Source of the DNA: JAWPNA01 sp045402695
GTDB taxonomy: Bacteria > Acidobacteriota > Polarisedimenticolia > JACPZX01 > DASXTC01
DNA length: 5,240 nt
Direction: 5' to 3'
Assembly: GCA_045402695.1 (NCBI GenBank)
Contig: JAWPNA010000351.1
Location: 1 to 5,240, forward strand
Shown here: piece after piece, positions 1 through 5,240 of the stretch
Position numbering within the stretch: position 1 is the stretch's first letter
How the letters are laid out: each line of letters starts with the position of its first letter
Program-made: the position numbers and the translations under genes
Notes under the pieces: generated by a model
The model's input: the letters and a program-made list of their open reading frames with translations, nothing else
Databases searched by the model: none
What the model was told of the DNA's origin: nothing

Positions 1-1678
1 GATCGCGCATCTCCGGAGGCAGATCCTCGTCCTTCGCGCCGGCCGACGCCGCGTACACCTGCGCCGTGCCTGTCTTGCCGCACACGTCCCTGCCGGGGAT
101 CTTGGCTCGTGTGCCCGTGCCCCATTCGTTCACCACACCCCACTCTGCCTGGCGCACCACGTCGAGGTTGTGCGAGCTGATCAGGGCGTCATCGCCGCCG
201 ATGCGCGCCAGAGTTTCTCCGTTGCCGTCGCTTCGCACGTGCGGCTTCACGCGCCGCCCGTTGGTGCCGATGAAACCCTGCGCCGCGGCCATCTGCAGCG
301 GCGTGATCATCAGGGGGCCCTGCCCGATCGCCACGGAGATGGTCTCGCTCGGATACCAGCGGTCCTTGTGCACCTGCATCTTCCACTCGGGTGTGGGCAC
401 GAGCCCGGGCACCTCCTGCCCGATGTCGATGCCGGTGCGACCACCGAGGCCGAGGTGCTTGGCGTACTTGGCGATCGCGTCGATTCCGAGCCGGGCGCCC
501 AGGTTGTAGAAGTAGACGTTGCACGAGACCTGAATCGCTTTCTTCATGTCCACCACGCCATGCCCTTGCTTCTCGTGGCAGAGGAACCTGCGGCCATAAA
601 AGACCGCCGAGCCGCCGCAGTAGAAGACCGTGGAGGGGGAGGCCACCCCTTCCTCGAGGGCCGCCGCGGCCATGATCGGCTTGAAGGTGGATCCTGGCGA
701 GTAGGCGCTCTGCAGCGGACGGTTCTGAAGCGGGTGCCTGGGGTCCTCCACGAGACCCCTCCACACCTCGCGGTTGAATCGGCGCGCGAAGAAGTTGGGG
801 TCGTACCCCGGGCGGCTGGTCATGGCCAGGATCTCGCCGTTGCGTGGGTCCATGAAGACGGCCGCGCCCACCAGGTCCTCAAACGCCGCGTCCAGCTCGC
901 GCTGCATGTCCAGGTTGATCGTCAGCTTGAGATCCTGTCCGGACACGGGCTCCACCCCCCCGGCCAGCTCCCCCATCACGCGGCCTCCACTGTTGACCAC
1001 GACCAGGCGCTCGCCCCGGCGCCCCTGCAGTTCGGCGTTGTAGGTACGCTCGACTCCCGCCTTGCCCACGATGTCACCGGCAACGCCATCCTTGATCTCG
1101 CCGCCTGCGAGCATCGCCTTGGTGATCTCACCCACGTAGCCGAGGAAGCTCGATCCAGAATCTCCTTCGGGATACGACCTCTTCATCCCCATGCTGATCG
1201 AAACTCCCGGCAGATCGGCGCGGCGCGCCTCGACGAAGGAGACCACGCCCAGCGAGACATCGGAGGCCAGCACGACCGGCTCGTAATGGGGCCGAGCGGA
1301 GGCTCGATCGATCTTCTCCTTCATCTGCGGGACGTTGTCCTCCAGAGTTTCGTCCAGAACGCGCAGCTCCTCGATGATGTTGCCGGCCTGCTCGCGGTTC
1401 AGCAGGATGTCGTATGCCGGCCGGTTGCGGGCGATGATCCGCCCGAACCGATCGAGCATGGCGCCGCGGGGCGGAGGCACGACGATGCGCCTCGTGCGGT
1501 TGGCCTCCGCCATCTCCTGGTAGTGCTCTCCCTGGACCACCTGGAGGTAGTAGAAGGACAGAAGGTACCCGACGAACACCGCCGCCGTGAACACAGACAG
1601 AACGGTGATGCGCGCCGCGAACTGCGAGGTTTCGACGTACTCCTTGTATTCCAGGCGGTGTCTGAAGTCGGGCGTCAT
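1..1678 (-). CDS. mrdA: Penicillin-binding protein 2, elongation transpeptidase (3' end cut by window edge)
   Basis: Class B PBP that cross-links new side-wall peptidoglycan in the periplasm, normally paired with the glycosyltransferase RodA. The window holds the first 559 codons; the frame is open to base 1, so the C-terminus is missing. Visible parts are a short cytoplasmic N-terminus, one membrane anchor (about 22-46), the non-catalytic domain with RGAMLDRFGRIIA (71-83) and GKAGVERTYNAELQG (205-219), then the transpeptidase domain. All three active-site motifs are intact: SxxK as STFK (Ser330-Lys333), SxN as SCN (385-387) and KTGT (535-538). WYPSETISVAIGQG (441-454) is typical of the PBP2 branch, and the mreBCD context argues against FtsI. 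Cys354, Cys367, His373 and Cys386 fall where some PBP2 proteins bind a zinc ion beside SxN. ATG 1678 gives a normal N-terminus. Confidence 0.97.
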   Translation of the reverse strand, partial: MTPDFRHRLEYKEYVETSQFAARITVLSVFTAAVFVGYLLSFYYLQVVQGEHYQEMAEANRTRRIVVPPPRGAMLDRFGRIIARNRPAYDILLNREQAGNIIEELRVLDETLEDNVPQMKEKIDRASARPHYEPVVLASDVSLGVVSFVEARRADLPGVSISMGMKRSYPEGDSGSSFLGYVGEITKAMLAGGEIKDGVAGDIVGKAGVERTYNAELQGRRGERLVVVNSGGRVMGELAGGVEPVSGQDLKLTINLDMQRELDAAFEDLVGAAVFMDPRNGEILAMTSRPGYDPNFFARRFNREVWRGLVEDPRHPLQNRPLQSAYSPGSTFKPIMAAAALEEGVASPSTVFYCGGSAVFYGRRFLCHEKQGHGVVDMKKAIQVSCNVYFYNLGARLGIDAIAKYAKHLGLGGRTGIDIGQEVPGLVPTPEWKMQVHKDRWYPSETISVAIGQGPLMITPLQMAAAQGFIGTNGRRVKPHVRSDGNGETLARIGGDDALISSHNLDVVRQAEWGVVNEWGTGTRAKIPGRDVCGKTGTAQVYAASAGAKDEDLPPEMRD

Positions 1679-1697
1679 CGCCTTTTCCGGGCTCCGT
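1679..1697 (-). promoter_or_regulatory. mreD-mrdA spacer with a poorly placed ribosome binding site
   Basis: The 19 bases between the mreD stop and the mrdA ATG contain GGAG (1692-1695), 13 bases from the ATG, and AAAAGG (1681-1686), only 2 bases from it. Neither has ideal spacing, so mrdA may rely on coupling to mreD translation. There is no room for a promoter or terminator here. Confidence 0.45.
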
Positions 1698-2186
1698 TCA
1701 GCGTGTGCCGGCCTCCCATCTGAGGCGTTCGCGCCTCAGAAGACCGACCAGCGGGGCGCCCACGATGCAATTGCCCAGGACTCTCTCGAGAAGGTGGGGG
1801 TAGGTTGAATAGGCGAGCTGTCTTCCCATGATGGCCAGGGTCCCTACCTCGATTGAGCCGGACAGGACCGTGGCCGCGGCAAGAACGAGGACGCGGGCCA
1901 TGAACGGGGCCAGCGCGAATCGCAGCCCCAACACGCCCACCAGATATCCGACGAGGGCCTTCGAAAGCGACGTGACTCCGAGGAGTGTTCCGCTCAGCGA
2001 GTCCTGCAGGAGCCCCGCTCCCGCTCCGGTGAGCAACGCCCCGGCCGGCCCCTTGATCAAGCCGTAGTATATGACCACAACCAGCGGGAGGTCAAAGAAC
2101 CTCGCGGTGGAGGGCCACACCCCGGTCAGGACGGCCTGCATGATGACGGACACCGCGATGGCCAGAAGTCCCAGCAGCAGGCTCAT
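1698..2186 (-). CDS. mreD: Rod-shape-determining membrane protein MreD
   Basis: Small integral inner-membrane partner of MreC in the elongation complex; its exact activity is less well defined than that of MreB or PBP2. The 162-residue length is usual for MreD. The protein is strongly hydrophobic, with about five predicted membrane segments (roughly 2-20, 33-58, 66-88, 98-120 and 134-150) and a basic C-terminal end (RRERLRW, 151-157). The segment around 52-82, with GAGAGLLQDSLSG followed by LGVTSLSKALVGYLVG, matches the pattern most conserved in MreD. MreD is poorly conserved overall, so the call rests on this motif, the topology and its place between mreC and mrdA. The start overlaps the mreC stop by 4 bases, implying translational coupling, and has a perfect GGAGG upstream. 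Confidence 0.93.
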   Translation of the reverse strand: MSLLLGLLAIAVSVIMQAVLTGVWPSTARFFDLPLVVVIYYGLIKGPAGALLTGAGAGLLQDSLSGTLLGVTSLSKALVGYLVGVLGLRFALAPFMARVLVLAAATVLSGSIEVGTLAIMGRQLAYSTYPHLLERVLGNCIVGAPLVGLLRRERLRWEAGTR

Positions 2187-3055
2187 CGGCCCGGGCCTCC
2201 GGCCTCCGCCCCCCCGGGCTGATCGGCCCTCTCGGGCGCCGGGAGGTCGGCGTTTTTCAGGATCAAGACCTCCTCGATCCGGTTGAACTCCACGCGCGGC
2301 AGGGCGGCGATGCTCCGCATGAGCCCGGACACGGGCCCCACCTGGTCGACCTTGCCGACGGGCAGCCCCTTGGGGTAGATTCCGTCCAACCCGGAGGTCA
2401 CGAGCAGATCACCCTCCTTCACGTCGTCCAGCGTTGCGATGTAATCCAGGGCGCACATCCGCTCCCCCCGGCCGAGCATGACCCCGTGCACGCGCGTGCG
2501 CTGCACGAGTACGGCCGTGCCGGCGGCCGCGTCGGTGATGAGCTGGACCTTCGAGATGCCTCGCGTGACGGTCCAGACGCGGCCCACCACGCCCTGCGCC
2601 GAGATGACCGCCATGTTGGGCGTCACTCCCGCCTCCGATCCTCGGTCCACGAGGATCGTGTGGGACGTGCCGGCGGTGTTGTTGCCGATGACGTTGGCCG
2701 CCACGCTGCTGATGCGCATCCCCTCCCTCAGGTCCAGCAGCGTTCGCAGGCGGTCATTCTGGATGCGCGCCTCCTTCACCTTCTCCAGCTCCACCTGGAG
2801 CATCGTCACCTTTTCTTCCAGCGAGGCGTTCACATGGCGCGTGTGGCGCAGGTTCACATATTCGTCCCAGAGCCCCGTGATCCCGCGCGTGATCCCGGCC
2901 GCCCCTCTCACCAGCGGCGCCGCGACGCGCAGCAGGGTGCCGTCCGCGGAGGAGGGGCCGCCCCGCTTCACTTGCACCGCCATCAGCACGAAAGCGGCGG
3001 CCAGCACGACCAGCAGGAGGAAACCGGTCCTCCTGTCACGAATGAGACGCCACAT
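2183..3055 (-). CDS. mreC: Rod-shape-determining protein MreC
   Basis: Bitopic inner-membrane scaffold that binds PBP2 and other elongation-complex members and switches PBP2 towards its active form. The 290 residues show the family layout: a short basic cytoplasmic start (residues 1-10), one transmembrane helix (about 11-28), a coiled-coil dimerisation segment (about 66-110) and the periplasmic double beta-barrel region (about 115-268). Recognisable family signatures are the QGVVGRV segment (154-160) and TSGLDGIYPKGLPVG (220-234). The last 20 or so residues are a Pro/Gly-rich, probably disordered tail, which is common in MreC. The start is fixed by an in-frame TGA two codons upstream. The stop codon overlaps the mreD start in an ATGA arrangement. 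It looks complete. Confidence 0.97.
   Translation of the reverse strand: MWRLIRDRRTGFLLLVVLAAAFVLMAVQVKRGGPSSADGTLLRVAAPLVRGAAGITRGITGLWDEYVNLRHTRHVNASLEEKVTMLQVELEKVKEARIQNDRLRTLLDLREGMRISSVAANVIGNNTAGTSHTILVDRGSEAGVTPNMAVISAQGVVGRVWTVTRGISKVQLITDAAAGTAVLVQRTRVHGVMLGRGERMCALDYIATLDDVKEGDLLVTSGLDGIYPKGLPVGKVDQVGPVSGLMRSIAALPRVEFNRIEEVLILKNADLPAPERADQPGGAEAGGPGR
2196..2200 (-). promoter_or_regulatory. Ribosome binding site of mreD
   Basis: A perfect GGAGG lies 9 bases before the mreD ATG at 2186, inside the last codons of mreC. A second GGAGG lies at 2203-2207 as part of a short GGAGGCC direct repeat. It is the strongest Shine-Dalgarno sequence in the window and confirms the ATG that overlaps the mreC stop. 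Confidence 0.75.
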
Positions 3056-3094
3056 GGATTCTCAGGCGGGGCCCGACAGACGATGCGTCATCCA
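3056..3094 (-). other. mreB-mreC spacer with a 9-codon mini-ORF
   Basis: This 39-base gap is the longest in the window. An ATG at 3091-3089 opens a 9-codon frame that closes with TGA at 3064-3062, in phase with mreC and two codons before its ATG. A small GACG/CGTC inverted repeat with a 3-base loop (about 3078-3088) is too weak to be a terminator. The in-frame TGA makes 3055 the earliest possible mreC start. There is no strong Shine-Dalgarno sequence (only GAGA, about 5 bases before the ATG), so mreC may depend partly on re-initiation. I see no promoter. Confidence 0.4.
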
Positions 3095-4126
3095 CTAATC
3101 GAGAGACACTTTGCGCAGCAGGTTGAAATCGGTCAGCATCCGTCCGGTGCCCAGCACGACCGAGGAGAGAGGATCATCGGCCATCGAGACCGGCAGGCCG
3201 GTCTCCTCCCGCAGCCTGCGATCCAGATTCTTCAGCAGGGCGCCGCCTCCCGTCAGGACGATTCCCTTGTCCACGATATCGGCCGAAAGCTCGGGCGGAG
3301 TCTGCTCCAGCGCCACCCGCACCGCGTCGATGATGGTGCTGACGGTCTCGGCAAGGGCCTCCCGGATCTCCGCGTCGCTGATGGTGATGGTTTTGGGGAT
3401 CCCGTCCACGAGATCGCGCCCTTTGATCTCCATGGTCAGCTCCTCGTCGAGGGGGTAGGCCGACCCGACTCTCATCTTGATGTCCTCGGACGTGCGTTCG
3501 CCGATCAGCAAGTTGTACTTGCGCTTGATGTACTGGATGATGGCTTCGTCCATCTCGTTGCCCGCGACCCTGACGGTCCGGCTGTACACGATCCCGGCCA
3601 TCGAGATCACCGCCACGTCGGTGGTGCCGCCGCCGATGTCGATGATCATGTTGCCCATCGGTTCCGTGATCGGAAGGCCCGCGCCGATGGCCGCCGCCAT
3701 CGCCTCTTCCACCAGGTAGACCTCGGTGGCCTTGGCCTTGAATGCCGAGTCTTTCACGGCGCGCTTCTCCACCTGCGTGATCTCGGAGGGAACGCCGATG
3801 ACGATGCGCGGCCTGACTCCCATGTTGCGGTTGTGGGCTTTGCGGATGAAGTAGTCGAGCATCTTCTCGGTGTGCTCGAAGTCGGCGATGACGCCGTCCT
3901 TCATCGGCTTGATCGCCACGATGTTGCCCGGCGTGCGCCCGAGCATCTCCTTGGCTTCCCGCCCCACGGCCTCGACCTTGCCGGTCTTCTGGTTCACGGC
4001 CACGATGGAGGGCTCGCACACCACGATCCCCTTCCCCTTGGCGAAGACAAGCGTGTTGGCCGTGCCCAGGTCGATGGCCAGGTCGTTGCTGAACATGCTC
4101 AGGAGCGACCGCAGATGGAATCCCAT
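3095..4126 (-). CDS. mreB: Rod-shape-determining actin homologue MreB
   Basis: Bacterial actin that polymerises with ATP into membrane-bound filaments and guides the side-wall peptidoglycan synthesis complex. The 343-residue length is usual for the family. All actin-fold nucleotide-binding motifs are present: phosphate 1 DLGTANTL (19-26), phosphate 2 DIGGGTTD (163-170) and the adenosine motif LTGGGALLKNLD (291-302). VEEAMAAAIGAGLPI (139-153), typical of MreB, is also intact. The first residues (MGFHLRSLLSMF) can form a short amphipathic helix, the usual membrane anchor; this and the purine-rich site at 4136-4143 favour the ATG at 4126 over Met11. The gene starts 2 bases after the upstream cyclase stop and ends 39 bases before mreC, so it sits within the operon rather than at its head. 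No missing motif or frameshift is seen. Confidence 0.99.
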   Translation of the reverse strand: MGFHLRSLLSMFSNDLAIDLGTANTLVFAKGKGIVVCEPSIVAVNQKTGKVEAVGREAKEMLGRTPGNIVAIKPMKDGVIADFEHTEKMLDYFIRKAHNRNMGVRPRIVIGVPSEITQVEKRAVKDSAFKAKATEVYLVEEAMAAAIGAGLPITEPMGNMIIDIGGGTTDVAVISMAGIVYSRTVRVAGNEMDEAIIQYIKRKYNLLIGERTSEDIKMRVGSAYPLDEELTMEIKGRDLVDGIPKTITISDAEIREALAETVSTIIDAVRVALEQTPPELSADIVDKGIVLTGGGALLKNLDRRLREETGLPVSMADDPLSSVVLGTGRMLTDFNLLRKVSLD

Positions 4127-4128
4127 GT

Positions 4129-5211
4129 CTAGATGCTTCCTTTCTCAGCGCGCGCGCCCTCACTCGCCAGGGCGACTCCGTTTTTGCCGCGATCCTTGAC
4201 CGAGTACATCGCCTGGTCCGCCTTCTGGATGAGGTCTTCTTTGCTCTGACCGTGGTCGGGGAACGTGGAGACACCGAAGGACGCCGTCAACCTCGCGTCC
4301 ACTCCCAGGCTGGTGAGGAAGGCCCGCTGCTCGATGCTGATCCGGATCCTCTCCGCAATGATGATAGCGCCTTCGGCTCCTGTCTGGGGGAGGATGACCG
4401 TGAACTCGTCCCCCCCGTACCGGGACACGACGTCGATCTCACGCACCGTCTCCTGGATGACCTGTCCCACCTCCACCAGCGCCCGGCTGCCCGCCAGGTG
4501 GCCGTGGCTGTCATTGACCTTCTTGAAGCCATCCAGATCCAGGAAGATGAGGGAGACGGGGACTCCGTACCGGCGCGATCTCTTGATTTCCCGCCTCAGA
4601 TGCGTGTTCAGGTAGCGCGAGTTGAAGAGCTTGGTCAGATCGTCGGTGACCGTCAGCTCGGCGGAGCGCTGATACAGGATGGCGTTCTCGATGGCGATGG
4701 CCCCCGGCTCCACCAGGGTTTGCGCCATCTGGAGATCTTCTGCGCCGAAGGGCCCCCGTCGCTTGTTGATCAGCTCCGCGGCTCCGATGATGCGCCCCCG
4801 GCTGATGAGCGGCACGCACAGGATCGACCTGGTCCTCAACCCCGTCAGCATGTCCACGCGCGCGTCGAAGCGCCTGTCCTGCCGGACATCGTTGATGATG
4901 AGGGGCTTCTTGTACTGGACGACCCAGCCGGGCACACCCTGGCCGATCTTGATGCGGTAGTTCCTGACCTCTTCGATCCTGCCCCCCATGACCAGCTCGA
5001 ACGAGAGCGTGTGCTCCTTCTCGTCCACCAGCAGGAGTGACCACGCTTCGGCCTGGATCAGTTCCTGCGCCCGGCTCATCACGATCTCCATCACCTTGCG
5101 CGGCTCCAGTACGGAGTTTGCCGCCTGCGAGATGTCGGAGAGCACCGAGAGCCTGCGGCCCTGCGCCCGTGCCAACGCGCGCGCCTCGGCGAGTCGCTCC
5201 TCCATCTCCAT
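4129..5211 (-). CDS. GAF-GGDEF nucleotide cyclase, candidate Hypr (cGAMP-type) enzyme; 5' end uncertain
   Basis: Predicted cytosolic signalling enzyme that condenses two nucleoside triphosphates into a cyclic dinucleotide. From the ATG at 5211 it has 360 residues: a short charged helix (1-25), a GAF sensor domain (about 35-178) and a C-terminal GGDEF domain (about 185-348). Visible GGDEF features are DDLT (190-193), LDLDGFKKVND with metal-binding Asp (225-234), RYGGDEF (264-270) and an RxxD inhibitory site (Arg257-Asp260) five residues before GGDEF. Where canonical diguanylate cyclases have GHxxGD, this protein has GHLAGS, so the guanine-contacting Asp is Ser242, as in Hypr cyclases that make 3',3'-cGAMP. 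The GAF domain keeps most of the NKFDE pattern (Asn149, Lys150, Phe155, Asp159; the last Glu is Leu160). The start is not secure: the frame stays open to the window edge, and a weak GAGG lies 8 bases before the ATG. The stop is 2 bases from mreB. The GAF-GGDEF assignment is firm; the product nucleotide is inference. Confidence 0.93.
   Translation of the reverse strand: MEMEERLAEARALARAQGRRLSVLSDISQAANSVLEPRKVMEIVMSRAQELIQAEAWSLLLVDEKEHTLSFELVMGGRIEEVRNYRIKIGQGVPGWVVQYKKPLIINDVRQDRRFDARVDMLTGLRTRSILCVPLISRGRIIGAAELINKRRGPFGAEDLQMAQTLVEPGAIAIENAILYQRSAELTVTDDLTKLFNSRYLNTHLRREIKRSRRYGVPVSLIFLDLDGFKKVNDSHGHLAGSRALVEVGQVIQETVREIDVVSRYGGDEFTVILPQTGAEGAIIIAERIRISIEQRAFLTSLGVDARLTASFGVSTFPDHGQSKEDLIQKADQAMYSVKDRGKNGVALASEGARAEKGSI
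4136..4143 (-). promoter_or_regulatory. Ribosome binding site of mreB, inside the end of the GGDEF gene
   Basis: The purine run AAAGGAAG ends 9 bases before the mreB ATG at 4126 (the AGGA core is 11 bases away). It lies within the last codons of the upstream cyclase gene. It supports the ATG at 4126 over the internal Met11 codon, which has no comparable purine run before it. Its position implies that ribosomes finishing the cyclase gene pass over the mreB start signal, so translation is probably coupled. Confidence 0.7.
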
Positions 5212-5240
5212 GACCTGCGCCTCGCGCCGGACCAGGTCGG

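Noticed and set aside
170..1723. A 517-codon open frame on the plus strand
   Set aside because: It lies antisense to mrdA, whose three active-site motifs and membrane anchor are unmistakable. Its translation is rich in His, Arg, Asp and Gly with no recognisable domain, as expected opposite a GC-rich gene.
3078..3088. Small inverted repeat GACG-CAT-CGTC after mreB as a terminator
   Set aside because: The stem has four pairs and no T-run follows. It is too weak to stop transcription and sits inside an operon.
4094..4096. Internal Met11 codon as an alternative mreB start
   Set aside because: No purine-rich site precedes it, and starting there would remove the amphipathic membrane-binding leader. 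ATG 4126 has a suitable ribosome binding site.
2486..4132. A 548-codon open frame on the plus strand
   Set aside because: It lies antisense to mreC and mreB, both fully recognised. Its composition is His/Asp/Arg-rich and domain-free, and it spans two real genes and the gap between them.
3174..4274. A 366-codon minus-strand frame overlapping mreB and the cyclase
   Set aside because: It is an out-of-frame reading of mreB and the end of the cyclase, with long His/Arg-rich runs and no domain.
4252..5040. A 262-codon plus-strand frame opposite the cyclase
   Set aside because: It is the antisense shadow of the GAF-GGDEF gene and has no recognisable motif.

Overview
The window is GC-rich and fully packed with genes on the minus strand. 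It reads from right to left as one operon: a GAF-GGDEF nucleotide second-messenger synthase (its 5' end may lie beyond the right edge), mreB, mreC, mreD and mrdA (PBP2, cut by the left edge). The mreB-mreC-mreD-mrdA order is the classic cell-elongation (rod complex) operon, so the source is a bacterium with a peptidoglycan wall, most likely rod-shaped. High GC, the protein flavour and a GAF-GGDEF gene ahead of mreB suggest an Acidobacteriota or deltaproteobacteria-like lineage (Myxococcota, Desulfobacterota). That is an impression from style; there is no rRNA or marker here to settle it.

Layout: 5211-4129 (possibly starting beyond 5240) GAF-GGDEF; 2-base gap; 4126-3095 mreB; 39-base gap; 3055-2183 mreC; 4-base ATGA overlap; 2186-1698 mreD; 19-base gap; 1678 to the left edge, mrdA. 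No intergenic stretch is longer than 39 bases. I see no terminator, convincing internal promoter, RNA gene, mobile element, CRISPR array or long repeat. Any promoter for the operon must lie to the right of the window or inside the first gene.

How the parts work together: MreB filaments on the inner membrane face, with MreC and MreD, organise and activate the PBP2 transpeptidase (with RodA, expected just past the left edge) to insert side-wall peptidoglycan. The unusual part is the first gene. Its cyclase active site has the GGDEF signature and an intact RxxD inhibitory site. However, the Asp that normally contacts the guanine base (GHxxGD) is a Ser (GHLAGS, Ser242). That Asp-to-Ser change is the known hallmark of the hybrid promiscuous (Hypr) GGDEF enzymes, which make 3',3'-cyclic GMP-AMP instead of, or as well as, cyclic di-GMP. 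The best lead in this window is therefore a candidate cGAMP-type signalling enzyme coupled, with a 2-base spacer, to the cell-shape operon.
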